Program-made: the position numbers and the translations under genes
Assembly (NCBI GenBank): GCA_025200525.1
Contig: JANUSC010000380.1
Location: 144,075-208,074 of the forward strand
Origin: Camellia lanceoleosa
Lineage: Eukaryota > Streptophyta > Magnoliopsida > Ericales > Theaceae
DNA: 64,000 nucleotides
Direction of reading: 5' to 3'
Shown here: positions 22,001 through 34,960 of the stretch, piece by piece
Position numbering within the stretch: position 1 is the stretch's first letter
How the letters are laid out: the number at the start of each line of letters is the position of its first letter
Notes under the pieces: generated by a model
What the model was told of the DNA's origin: nothing
Database searches by the model: none
Seen by the model: the letters and a program-made list of their open reading frames with translations, nothing else

Positions 22001-23113
22001 AACGATCTATTTGGAAATTAAATAAAAAATAAAGTTGAATAGAATACGAAATTGAATAAAAATAGAAGTTCATTCAAGAAACCGCTATACTGTAACGATC
22101 TATTCGGAAATTAAAGAAAAAAGAAAGTTGAAAAAAAATGGATATTGAATAAAAATAAAAATAAAAATGGAAGTTGCATAAAACGGAAGTTGAATAAAAA
22201 TAAAAAGGAAATTGAATAAAATGGAAGTTCATTCGAGAAACCACTATACCTTAACGATCTATTTGAAAATTACAGAAAAAAGGAAGTTGAATAAAAATGG
22301 AAGATGAATAAAAATAAAAGTTGAGTAGAAAATGAAGTTAAATAAAAATGAAGTCGAAAAAAAATAAAAATGGAAGTTGCATGAAATGAAAAATGGAATT
22401 TCATTCAAGATACCACTATACCCTAACGATTTATTTGGAAATTAAGTAAAAAATGAAGTCGAATAAAAAAGATTAAAAATTGAAGTTTATTCAAGAGACC
22501 ACTATACCTTAACGATCTATTTGGAAATTAAATAAAAAATGAAGTCGAATGGAATAGGAAATTGAATAAAAATGGAAGTTCTTTCAAGAAACCACTACAC
22601 CCTAACAATCTGTTCGGAAATTAAATAAAAAAGAAAGTTGAATAAAAATGGATGTTGAATAAAAATAAAAATAAAAATGGAACTTGCATAAAAATGGAAG
22701 TTGAATAAAACTAAAAAAGGAAATTGAATAAAAATGGAAGTTCATTCAAGAAACCACTATACCTTAACGATCTATTTGAAATTTATACAAAAAAGGAAGT
22801 TGAATAGAAAAGAAGTTGAATAAAAGTGGAAGATGAACAAAAATAAAAGTTGAACAGAAAAGGATGTTAAATAAAAAATGAAGGCGAGTAAAAATAAAAA
22901 TGGAAGTTGCATAAAATTAAAAATGGAAGTTCATTCAAGGAACCACTATACCCTAACGATCTATTTGGAAATTAAATAAACAAGAAAGTTGAATAAAAAT
23001 GGATGTTGAATAAAAATAAAAATGGAACTTGTATAAAAACGGAAGTTGAATAAAAATAAAAACGGAAATTGAATAAAAATGGAAGTTCATTCAAGAAACC
23101 ACTATACCTTAAC
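16005..23113 (+). repeat. Satellite block 1: regular ~515-bp higher-order repeat
   Basis: Very AT-rich. A conserved core, CCACTATACCTTAACGATC followed by TATTTGGAAATTAA, recurs in four-part cycles. Core starts near 16013, 16188, 16266, 16365, then 16530, 17045 and 17560 give full cycles of about 515 bp made of ~175, ~80, ~97 and ~165-bp subunits. One subunit type consistently reads CCCTAACGATTTATTT. Between cores lie runs of GGAAGTTGAATAAAAAT with the variant GAAGTTGCATAAAATTAAAA. About 14 cycles fit, a few shortened (near 20150 and 23097). No coding capacity. Confidence 0.93.
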
Positions 23114-24595
23114 TTCATTTTTTTATTTACCTTTCTATTCAACTTCATTTTTTTATTTACTTTCCAAATAGATCGCTAAGGTATAATGGTTTCTTGAATG
23201 AACTTCTAATTTTAGTTTTATGCAACTTCCATTTTTATTCAATTTCCAATTCTATTTAATTTCCTTTTTTATTTAATTTCCAAATAGATCGTTAAGGTAT
23301 AGTGGTTTCTTGAATGAACTTCCATTGTTAATTTTATGCAACTTCCATTTTTAATTTTATTCAACTTCCTTTTTTATTTAATTTCTTTTTTATTCAACTT
23401 CGTTTCTTATTTAGTTTCCAAATAGATCGTTAAGGTATAGTGGTTTCTCGAATGAACTTCCATTTTTAATTTAATGCAACTTCCTTTTTTATTCAATTTC
23501 TTTTTCTATTCAACTTCTTTTTTTAATTTTATGAAACATCAATTTTTAATTTTATGCAACTTCCATTTTTATTTTTATTCAACTTCCATTTTTATTCAAT
23601 TTCCACTTCCATTTTTATTCAATTTCCTTTTCTATTCAATTTCCTTTTTTATTTAATTTTCAAATAGATCGTTAAGGTATAATGGTTTCTTCAATGAACT
23701 TCCATTTTTAATTTTATGGAACTTTTATTTTTATTTTTATTCAGCTTCCATTTTTAATTTTATGCAACTTCCACTTTTATTCAATTTCCTTATGCAACTT
23801 CCATTTTATTTTTATGCAACTTTCATTTTTATTTTTATTCAACTTCCATTTTTAATTTTATGCAACTTCCATTTTTTTTTATCCAATTTCATTTTTTTAT
23901 TTAATTTTCGTTTTTATTCAATTTCCAAATAGATCGTTAAGTTATAGTGGTTTATTGAATGAACTTCCATTGTTAATTTTATGCAAATTTCATTTTTGTT
24001 TTTATTCAACTTCTATTTTTATTTTTATTCAACTTCCATTTTTATTGAATTTCTTTTTTATTCAGCTTTGTTTCTTATTTTATTTCCAAATAGATCGTTA
24101 AGGTTTAGTGGTTTCTTGAATTAAATTCCATTGTTAATTTTATGCAACTTCCATTTTTATTTGTATTCAACTTCCTTTTTTATTTAATTTCCAAATAGAT
24201 CGTTATGGTATACAAGTTTCTTGAATGAACTTCCATTTTTAATTTTATGCAACTTCCATTTTTATCCAATTTATTTTCTATTCAACTCCTTTTTTTTATT
24301 TAATTTCCAAATAAATCGTTAAGGTACAGTGGTTTCCTGAATGAACTTGCATTTTCAATTTTGATGCAGTTTCCATTTTTATTTTTATTCAACTTTCATT
24401 TTTATTCAATTTCCTTTTCTATTTAACTTCAATTTTTATTTCTATTCAACGTCCTTTTTTATTTAATTTCTATTTTTTATTCAACTTCTCTTTTTATTTA
24501 ATTTCCACATAGATTGTCAAGGTATAGTGGTTTCTTGAATGAACTTCCATTGTTAATTTTATGTAACTTCCATTTTATTTTTATTCATCTTGCAT
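23114..24595 (-). repeat. Satellite block 2, inverted
   Basis: At about 23114 the core switches strand in mid-unit (CCTTAAC then TTCATTTTTTTATTT), and the array reads GGTATAGTGGTTTCTTGAAT, the reverse complement, until about 24595. Units are irregular in spacing. Phe-rich small ORFs here are repeat artefacts. Confidence 0.9.
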
Positions 24596-25699
24596 TTTTA
24601 ACAATGGAAGTTTATTCAAGAAACCACTATACCTTAACGATCTATTTGGAAATTAAATAAAAAAGGAAGTTTAATAGAAAAAGAAAGTTGAATAAAAATG
24701 GAAGCTGAATAAAAATAAAAATAGAAGTTCCACAAAATTAACAATGGAAGTTCATTTAAGAAACCATTAAACCTTAACGATCTATTTAGAAATTAAATAA
24801 AAAAGGAAGTTGCATAAAATTAACAATGGAAGTTCATTCAGGAAATCACTACACCTTAACGATCTATGTGGAAATTAAATAAAAAAGAAAGTTGAATAGA
24901 AATGGATGTTGCATAAAATTAACAATGTAAGTTCATTCAAGAAGCCATAATACCTTAACGATCTATTTGGAAATTAAAATTTTTTATTTTTTTCCACTTC
25001 CATTTTTATTCAAGTTACTTTTCAATTCAACAAAAAAGGAAGTTGAATAGAAAATGAAATTGAATAAAAATGGAAGTTGAAGAAAAATAAAAGTGGAACT
25101 TGCATAAATTTAACAATGGAAGTTAATTCTAGACACCAATATATCTTAACGATCTATTTGGAAATTACATAAAAAAGGAAGTTGAATAGAAAAGTAAATT
25201 GAATAAAAATGGAAGTTGAATAAAAATAAAAATGGAAGCTGCATAAAATTAAAAATGAAAATTCATTCAAGAAACCACTATACTTAACGATCTATTTGGA
25301 AATTAAATAAAAAAGGAAGTTGAATAGAAAAGGAAATTTAATAAAAATGGAAGTTGCATAAAATTAAAAATGGAAGTTCATTCAAGAAACCACTATACCT
25401 CAACGATCTATTTGAAAATTAAATAAAAAAGGAAGTTGAATAGAAATGGAAATTAAATAAAAATTGGAGTTGAATAAAAATGAAAATTGAAGTTGCCTAA
25501 AATTAACAATGGAATTTAATTCAAGAAACCATTAAACCTTAACGATCTATTTGGAAATTAAATAAAAAAAGAAGTTGAATAGAAAAAAAAAATTACATAA
25601 AAATGGAAGTTGAACAAAAATAAAAATGGAAGTTGAGTAAAATTAACAATAAAAGTTTTTTCAAAAAACCGCTATACCTTAACGATCTATTTGGAAATT
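24596..25699 (+). repeat. Satellite block 3, forward, with a short inverted patch
   Basis: Forward units resume after TGCATTTTTAACAATGGAAG. A ~55-bp inverted patch sits at 24978-25032 (ATTTTTTATTTTTTTCCACTT ... CAATTCAACA shortened here). AACAATGGAAG replaces AAAAATGGAAG in many units, a subfamily mark absent from block 1. Confidence 0.88.
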
Positions 25700-25986
25700 A
25701 ACTTCCATTTTTAATTTATGCAACTTCCATTTTTGTTTTTATTCAATTTCCTTTTTTATTCAACTTTCTTTTTTATTTAATTTCCAAATAGATCGTTGAG
25801 GTATAGTGGTTTCTTGAATAAACTTCCATTGTTAATTTTATGCAACTTCCATTTTTAATTTTATTCAACTTCAATTTTTAATTTTATTCAACTTCCATTT
25901 TTAATTTTATGCAACTTTCATTTTTAATTTTATGCGACATCCATTTCCATTTTTATTCAATTTCCTTTTCTATTCAACTTCCTTTT
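25700..25986 (-). repeat. Satellite block 4, inverted
   Basis: A switch inside GGAAATTA|ACTTCC starts about 290 bp of reverse units with one core (near 25786); forward units resume after CTTCCTTTTGGAGATTAA. Confidence 0.88.
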
Positions 25987-26429
25987 GGAGATTAAATAAA
26001 AATGGAAGTTGAATAGAAATGGAAGTTGAATAGAAAAGGAAGTTGAATAAAAATAAAATTGGAAGTTGCATAAAATTAACAATGGAAGTTCATTCAAAAA
26101 ACCACTATACCTTAATCATCTATTTGGAAATTATAGAAAAAAGGAAGTTGAATAGAAAAGGAAATTGGATAAAAATAGAAGTTGAATAAAAATAAAAATG
26201 AAAGTTGCATAAAATTAACAATGGAAGTTCATTCAAGAAACCACTATACCTTAACAATCTATTTGGAAATTAAATAAAAAAAGGAAGTTGCATAAAATTA
26301 ACAATGGAAGTTCATTCAAGAAACCACTATACCCTAACGATTTATTTGGAAATTAAGTAAAAAATGAAGTCGAATAGAAAAGGAAATTGAATGAAAATGG
26401 AAGTTGAATAAAAATAAAAATGGAAGTTG

Positions 26430-27990
26430 CAAAAAATTAAAAACGGAAGTTCATTGAAGAAACCACTATACCTTAACAATCTATTTGAAAATTAAATAAA
26501 AAATGAAGTCCAATAGAAAAGATTAACAATGGAAGTTGAATAAAATTAAAAATGGAAGTTCAATCAAGAAACCACAATACCTTAACGGTCTATTTGGAAA
26601 TTAAATAAAAAAGGACGTTGAATAGAAAACAAAATTGAATAAAACAGGAAGTTGAATAGAAATGGAAATTGAATAAAAAATGGAAGTTAAATAAAAATAT
26701 AAATGAAGTTGCATATAATTAACATTGGAAGTTCATTCAAAAAACCATTATACCTTAACGGTCTATTTGGAAATTAAATAAAAAAAAAGGAAGTTGAATA
26801 GAAAAGGAAATTAAATTAAAAATGGATGTTTCATAAAATTAAAAATGGAAGTTCATTCCAGAAACCACTATACCTTAACGATCTATTTGGAAATTAAATA
26901 AAGGAGTTGCAAAAAATTAACAATGAAAGTTCATTTTAGAAACCACTATACATTAACGACCTATTTGAAAATTAAATAAATAAAATATTTGAATAGAAAA
27001 AGAAATTGAATAAAAATGGAAGATGAATAAAAATAAAAATGAAAGTTGCATAAAATTAAAAATGAAAGTTCATTCAAGAAACCACTATATCTTAACGATC
27101 TATTTGGAGATTAAATTAAAAAGGAAGTTGAATTGAAAAGTAACTTGAATAGAAATGGAAATTGCATAAAAATGGAAGTTGAATAAAAATAAAAATAGAA
27201 GTTGCCTAAAACTAACAATGGAAGTTGATTCAAGAAACCACTATGCATTAACGATCTATTTGGAAATTAAATAAAAAAGGAAGTTGAATAGAAAGGGAAA
27301 TTGAATAAAAAAGGAAGTTGAATAAAAATAAAAATGGAAGTTAATTCAAGAAACCACTATACCTTAACGATCTATTTGGAAATTAAATAAAAAAAAAGGA
27401 GTTGAATAGAAAATAAATTGAATAAAAATGGAACTTGCATAAAATTAAAAATGGAAGTTTATTCAAGAAACCACTATACCCTAACGATTTATTTGGAAAT
27501 TAAACAAAAAAATAAGTTGAACAGAGAAGGAAATTGAATAAAAATGGAAGTTGAATAAAAATAAAAATGGAAGTTGCATAAAATTAACAATAAAAGTTCA
27601 TTCAAGAAACCACTATGCCTTAACGAATTACTTGGAAATTAAATAAAAAAGTAACTTGAATAAAAATGGAAGTTGAATAAAATGGAAGTTGCATAAAATT
27701 AAAATTGAAGTTCATCCAATCAAAATGGAAATTGCAAAAAAATAACAATGGAAGTTTATTCAAGAAACCACTATAACTTAACGATCTATTTGGAAATTAA
27801 AATTTGAAGTTGCCAAAAAATAAAAATAAAAATGGAAGTTGTATAAAATTAACAATGGAAGTTAATTCAAGAAACCAATATACCTTAACGATCTATTTGG
27901 AAATTAAATAGAAAAGGAAATTGAATAGAAATGGAAATTAAATAAAAATAAAAATGAAGTTGCATAAAATTAAAAATGGAAGTTCATTCA
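26430..27990 (+). repeat. Segmental duplication within the satellite, copy 1
   Basis: Unusual unit variants occur in the same order here and at 28140-29570: TTCATTGAAGAAACCAC, CACAATACCTTAACGGTC, GGACGTTGAATAG, CACTATGCATTAACG and CATCCAATCAAAATGG. The offset falls from about 1.71 to 1.57 kb, so copy 2 has lost about 140 bp. Confidence 0.8.
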
Positions 27991-28139
27991 AGAAACCACT
28001 ATACCTTAACGATCTATTTGGAGATTAAATAAAAAAGGAAGATGAATAGAAAAGGAAATTGAATAAAAAAGGAAGTTGAATACAAAAGGAAATTGGATAA
28101 AACTAGAAGTTGAATAAAAATAAAAATGAAAGTTGCATA

Positions 28140-29570
28140 AAATTAAAAATGGAAGTTCATTGAAGAAACCACTATACCTTAACAATCTATTTGGAAAGTA
28201 AATAAATAAATGAAGTCGAATAGAAAAGATTAACAATGGAAGTTGAATAAAATTAAAAATGGAAGTTCAATCAAGAAACCACAATACCTTAACGGTCTAT
28301 TTGGAAATTAAATAAAAAAGGACGTTGAATAGAAAACCAAATTAAATAAAAAAGGAAGTTGAATAGAAATGGAAATTGAATAAAAAATGGAAGTTGAATA
28401 AAAATATAAATGAAGTTGCATATAATTAACATTGAAAGTTCATTCAAAAAACCATTATACCTTAACGGTCTATTTGGAAATTAAATAAAGGAGTTGCAAA
28501 AAATTAACAATGGAAGTTCATTTTAGAAACCACTATACCTTAACGACCTATTTGAAAATTAAATAAATAAAAACATTGAATAGAAAAAGAAATTGAATAA
28601 AAATAAAAATGAAAGTTGCATAAAATTAAAAATGAAAGTTCATTCAAGAAACCACTATACCTTAACGATCTATTTGGAGATTAAATAAAAAAGGAAGTTG
28701 AATTGAAAAGTAACTTGAATAGAAATGGAAATTGCATAAAAATGGAAGTTGAATAAAAATAAAAATAGAAGTTGCCTAAAATTAACAATGGAAGTTGATT
28801 CAAGAAACCACTATGCATTAACGATCTATTTGGAAAGTAAATAAAAAAAGAAGTTGAATAGAAAGGAAATTGAATAAAATGGAAGTTGAATAAAAATAAA
28901 ACGGCAAGTTAATTCAAGAAACCACTATATCTTAATGATCTATTTGGAAATTAAAGGAGTTGAATAGAAAATAAATTGAATAAAAATGGAACTTGCATAA
29001 AATTAAAAATGGAAGTTTATTCAGAAACCACTATACCCTAACGATTTATTTGGAAATTAAACAAAAAAGAAGTTGAATAGAGAAGGAAATTGAATAAAAA
29101 TGGAAGTTGAATAAAAATAAAAATGGAAATTGCATAAAATTAACAATAAAAGTTCATTCAAGAAACCACTTGCCTTAACGAATTATTTGGAAATTAAATA
29201 AAAAGAAGTTGAATAAGAAAGTAACTTGAATAAAAATGGAAGTTGAATAAAATGGAAGTTGCATAAAATTAAAATTGAAGTTCATCCAATCAAAATGGAA
29301 ATTGCATAAAAATAACAATGGAAGTTTATTCAAGAAACCACTATAACTTAACGATCTATTTGGAAATTAAAAATTGAAGTTGCCTAAAAATAAAAATAAA
29401 AATGGAAGTTGCATAAAATTAACAATGGAAGTTAATTCAAGAAACCAATATACCTTAACGATCTATTTGGAAATTAAAGAGAAAAGGAAATTGAATAGAA
29501 ATGGAAATTAAATAAAAATAAAAATGAAGTTGCATAAAATTAAAAATGGAAGTTCATTCAAGAAACCAAA
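28140..29570 (+). repeat. Segmental duplication within the satellite, copy 2
   Basis: Partner of 26430-27990, same orientation, with deletions; it shares the rare unit variants in the same order. Confidence 0.8.
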
Positions 29571-31436
29571 ATTGAATAAAAATTGAAGTTGAATACAAAA
29601 GAAAATTGGATAAAACTAGAAGTTGAATAAAAATGAAAATGGAAGTTGCATAAAATTAACAATGGAAGTTCATTCAAGAAACCAAAATTGAATAAAAATT
29701 GAAGTTGAATAACAATGGAAGTTCATTTAAGAAACCAATATACCTTAACGATCTATTCGGAAAGTAAATAAAAATGAACTCGAATAGAAAACGAAATTAA
29801 ATAAAAATGGAAGTTGAATAAAAATGGAAGTTGAGTAAAAATAAAAATGGAAGTCGCATAAAATTAAAAATGAAAGTTTATTAAAAAAAACACTATACCT
29901 TAACGATCTATTTAGAAATTAAATAAAAAGACGTTGAATATAAAAGGAAATTGAATACCTTAACGATCTATTTGGAAATTAAAAAAAAAAAAAGAAGCTG
30001 AACAGAAAAGGAAATTGAATAAAAATTGAAGTTGAATAAAAATAACAATGGCAGTTGCATAAAATTAAAAATGGAAGTTCATTTAAAAAACCACTATACC
30101 TTAACGATCTATTTGGAAATTAAATAAAAAAAAGGAAGTTGAATAGAAAACAAAATTGAAGAAAAATGCAAGTTGCCTAAAATTAAAAATTGAAGTTCAT
30201 TCAAGAAACCATTATACCTTAACGATCTATTTGGGTATTAAAGAAAAAAGGAAGTTGAATAGAAATGGAATTGAATAAAAATGGATGTTGAATAAAAAAG
30301 GAAGTTGAATTGAAAAGAAAATTGGATAAAAATGGAAGTTGGATAAAAATAAAAATGTAAGTTCATTCAAGAAACTACTATACCTTAACGGTCTATTTGG
30401 AAATTAAATAAAAATGAAAGTTGAATAGAAAAGGAAATTTAATAAAAAAAGGAAGTTGAATAAAAAATGAAGTTGAATGGAAATAAAAAAATTTAATGGA
30501 AGTTAATTCAAGACACCACTATAACTTAACGATCTATTTGGAAATTAAAATAAAAAAAGAAGTTGAATAAAAATGGAAATTGAATAAAAATGAAAGATGA
30601 ATAAAAATAAAAATGGAACTTCATTCAAGAAACCACTATACGTTAACAATGGAAGTTAATTCAAGAAACCACTATACCTTAACGATCTATTTGGAAAGTA
30701 AATAAAAAAATGTAGTTGAATAGAAAACAAATTGAATAAAAATGGAAGTTGCATAAAATTAAAAATGGCAATTGATTCAAAAAACCATTATACCTTAATG
30801 ATCTATTTGGAAATTAAACAAAAAAAAGAAGTTGAATAGAAAAGAAAATTGAATAAAAATCGAAGTTGAATAAAAATAAAAATGGAAGCTCATTCAAGAA
30901 ACCACTATCCCTTAAAGATCTATTTGGAAATTAAATAAAATGGAAGTTGCATAGAAAAGGAAATTAAAAAAAGGAAGTTGAATAAAAATGAAATTGAATA
31001 AAAATGGAAGTTCAATAAAATAAAATTGGAAGTTGCCTAAAATTAACAGAGAAAGTTCATTCAGAAACCACTATACCTTAACGATCTTTTTGGAAATTAA
31101 ATAAAAAGAAAGTTGAATAGAAAAGAAAATTGGATAAAATGGAAGTTGAATAAAAATAAACCGAAGTTCATTCAAAAACCATTATACCTTAACGATTTAT
31201 TTGGAAATTAAATATTAAAGAAAGTTGAATACAAAGGAAATTAAATAAAAAGGTAGTTGAATAAAAATAAAAGGGCAAGTTGCATAAAATTAAAAATGGA
31301 AGTTCATGCATAAAAATAAAAATCGAAGTTCATTCAAGAAACCAGTACAACGTTCTATTTGGAAATTAAATAAAAAAAGAAGTTGAATAGAAAATGAAAT
31401 TAAATAAAAATGGAAGTTGCATAAAATTAACAATGG

Positions 31437-32838
31437 AATTTCCAAATAGATCGTTAAGGTATAGTGGTTTCATCAATGAACTTCCATTGTTAATTTTATA
31501 CAACTTCCATTTTTATTTTTATTCAACTTCCTTTTTTATTTTATACAATTTCCATTTTTATTTTTATTCAACTTCCATTTTTATTCAATTTCTTTTTCTA
31601 TTTAACTTCATTTTTTTTTTAATTTCCAAATAGATCGTTAAAATATAGTGCTTTCTTGAATGAACTTCCATTATTAATTTTATGCAAATTTCTTTTTTAT
31701 TTTTATTCAACTTCCATTTTTATTCAATTTCCTTTTCTATTCAACTTTCTTTTTTATTTAAATTCCAAATAAATCGTTAAGGTATAGTGGTTTCTTGAAT
31801 GAACTTCCAGTTTTATTTTTACTCAACTTCCATTTTTATTCAATTCTATTTTCTATTCAACTTCCTTTTTTATTCAATTTCCTTTTCTATTCAACTTCCA
31901 TTTTTATTCAATTTCCTTTTTTATTCAACTTCGTTTTTTACTTTTATTCAACTTCCTTTTTTATTTTTATTCAACTTCCATATTTATTCAATTCTCTTTT
32001 TCATTCAACTTCTTTTTTTTTCAATATTGTTTTCTATTCAACTTTTTTTTCTTTAATTTCCAAATCGGTCGTTAAGGTATAGTGGTTTCTTCAATGAACT
32101 TCCATTATTTATTTTATGCAACTTCCATTTTTAATTTTATTCAACTACCTTTTTTGTTAAATTTCCTTCTCTATTCAACTTCTTTTTATTTTTATTTTTA
32201 TTCATCTTGCATTTTCATTCAATTTCCTTTTCTATTCAACTTCCATTTTTATTTTTATTTTTATTCAACATCCATTTTATGCAACTTCCATTTTTATTCA
32301 ATTTCCTTTTTTATTTAATCTCCAAATAGATCGTTAAGATATAGTGGTTTCTTTAATGAACTTCCATTTTTAATTTTACTCAACTTCCATTTTTATTTTC
32401 ATTCAGCTTTCACTTTTATTCAATTTCAACTTCCATTTTTATTCAATTTCTTTTTTATTTAATTTCCAAATAAATCGTTAAGGTATAATAGTTTCTTCAA
32501 TGAACTTCCATTGTTAATTTTATGCAACTTCCAGTTTTATTTTTATTGAATTTCCTTTTCTATTCAACTTCCTTTTTTATTTAATTTCCAAATAGATCGT
32601 TAAGGTATAGTGGTTTCTTGAATGAACTTACATTGTTAATTTTACTCAACTTCTATTTTTATTCAATTTTCTTGTCTATTCAACTTCAATTTTTATTTAA
32701 TTTCCAAATAGATCGTTAGGGTATAGTAGTTTATTGGATTAAATTCCATTGTTAATTTCATGCAAATTCTATTTTTATTTTTATTCAACTTCCATTTTTA
32801 TTCGATTTCTTTTTTTATTCAACTTCATTTTTTTATTT
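31437..32838 (-). repeat. Satellite block 6, inverted
   Basis: The switch is at CAATGGAA|TTTCCAAATAG. Reverse units follow, rich in TTCAACTTCCATTTTTATTC. The many Phe/Ser/Tyr-rich ORFs are translations of the repeat. A ~120-bp forward piece follows at 32839-32961. Confidence 0.88.
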
Positions 32839-32961
32839 AATAAAATGGAAATTGAAGTTGATTCAAGAAACCACTATACCTTAAAGATCCATTTGGAAAT
32901 TGAATAAAAATGGAAATTGACTAAAAAAGGACATTGAATCAAAATGGAAGTGGATGCAAAT

Positions 32962-34960
32962 CCCCTTTTATTTTTATTCAACTTCGCAACTTTAATTTTT
33001 ATTTTTATGAACTTTCATTTTTAATTTTAGGCAACTTTCATTTTTAATTTTATTCAACTTCCATTTTTATTTGTATTCAACTTCAATTTTTATTTAATTT
33101 CCTTTTCTATTCAACTTTCATTTTTAGTTAATTTCCAAATAGATCACTACGGTATAGTGGTTTCTTGAATCAACTTCTTTTTTATTCAACTTCCATTTTT
33201 ATTTAATTACCACATAGATCGTTATGGCATAGTGGTTTTTTGAATGAACTGCCATTTTTAATTTTATGCAACTTCCATTTTTATTTTTATTCAACTTCTA
33301 GTTCTATCCAATTTCCTTTTTTATTTAATTTTTACTCAACTTCATTTTTTATTTAATTTCCAAATAGATCGTTAAGATATAGTGGTTTCTTGAAAGAACT
33401 TTCATTGTAAGTTTTACGCAACCTCCATTTTAATTTTTATTCAACTTCTAGTTTTATCTAATTTACTTTTCTATTCAACTTCTTCTTTTTTTTTTTTTTT
33501 AATTTCCAAATAGATCGTTAAGGTATAGTGGTTTCTTGAATGAACTTTCATTGTTAATTTTATGCAACTTCCATTTTAAATTTTGTGCAACTTCCATTTT
33601 TATTTCATTCAACTTCTATTTTTATTCAATTTCTTTTTTATTCAACTTCCTTTTTTATTTAATTTTCAAATAGACCGTTAAGGTATAGTGGTTTCTTGAA
33701 TGAACTTTCATTTGTAATTTTATGCAACTTCCATTTTTATTTAAATTCCTTTTTTAGTCAACTTCCTTTTTTTATTTAATTTCCAAATAGACCGTTATGG
33801 TATAGTGGTTTCTTGAATGAACTTCCATTATTAATGTTTCTGGAATGAACTTCCAATTTTATTTTTATTTAACTTCAATTTTTATCCAATTTCCTTTTCT
33901 GTTCAACTTCCTTTTTTCTTTAATTTCCAAATAGATTGTTAAGGTATAGTGGTTTCTTGAATGAACTTCGATTTTTATTTTTATTCAACTTCGATTTTTA
34001 TTAAATTTCCTTTTCTATTCAATTTCCTTTTTTATTTAATTTTATGCAACTTCCATTTTTATTCAACTTTCATTTTTATTTTCATACAACTTCCATTTTT
34101 AATTTCCAAATAGATTGTTAAGGTATAGTGGTTTCTTCAATGAACTTCGATTTTTAGTTTTATGCAACTTCCATTTTTATTCAATTTCCATTTTCATTTC
34201 TATTCAATTTCCTTTTTTCTTTAATTTTCAAATAGATTGTTAAGGTATAGTGGTTTCTTCATTGAACATCCATTTTTAATTTTATGCAACTTCTAGTTTT
34301 ATCCAATTTCCATTTCTATTCAACTTCATTTTTTATGTAATTTCCAAATAGATCGTTATGGTATAGTGGTTTCTTGAATGAACTTTCATTGTTAATTTTA
34401 GGCAACTTCCATTTTTATTTTATTCAACTTCCATCTCTATTCAACTTCTTTTTTTGTTTAATTTCCAAATAGATCGTTAAGGTATAGTGGTTTTTTGAAT
34501 TAACTTCCATTGTTAATTTAGGCAACTTGCATTTTTATTCAATTTTGTTTTCTATTCAACTTCCATTTTTATTCAATTTTTAATTTTATGCAACTTCCAT
34601 TTTTATTTAATTTACTTTTCTATTCAACTTTCTTATTTTTATTTAATTTTCAAATAGACCGTTAAGGTATAGTGGTTTCTTCAATGAACTGCCATTTTTA
34701 ATTTTATGCAACTTCCATTTTTATTCAATTTCCATTTCTATTCAACTTTATTTTTTATTTAATTTCCAAATAGATCATTTCCTTTTCTATTCAACTTCAT
34801 TTTTTAGTTAATTTCCAAATAGATCGTTAAGGTATAGTGGTTTCATGAATGAACTTACATTGTTAATTTTATGCAACTTCCATTTTTATTCAATTTCCTT
34901 TTTTATTCAATATCCTTTCTATTCAACGTCAATTATTTTCTTTCTTCAACTTCCATTTTT
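32962..34960 (-). repeat. Satellite block 7, inverted, with preceding short forward piece
   Basis: After the forward fragment 32839-32961 (core CCACTATACCTTAAAGATC), reverse units run to about 34960 with irregular core spacing. Confidence 0.87.

Larger units (their letters stand above)
25987..31436 (+). repeat. Satellite block 5, forward, irregular
   Basis: Forward units with core spacing of about 70-175 bp and no stable higher-order cycle. It contains a ~1.5-kb direct duplication (26430-27990 and 28140-29570) and subfamily forms such as GGACGTTGAATAGAAAAC and CATCCAATCAAAATGG. No genes. Confidence 0.9.

Noticed and set aside
16005..23113. CCCTAACG as telomere repeat (CCCTAAA)
   Set aside because: It occurs once per satellite subunit and is never tandem.
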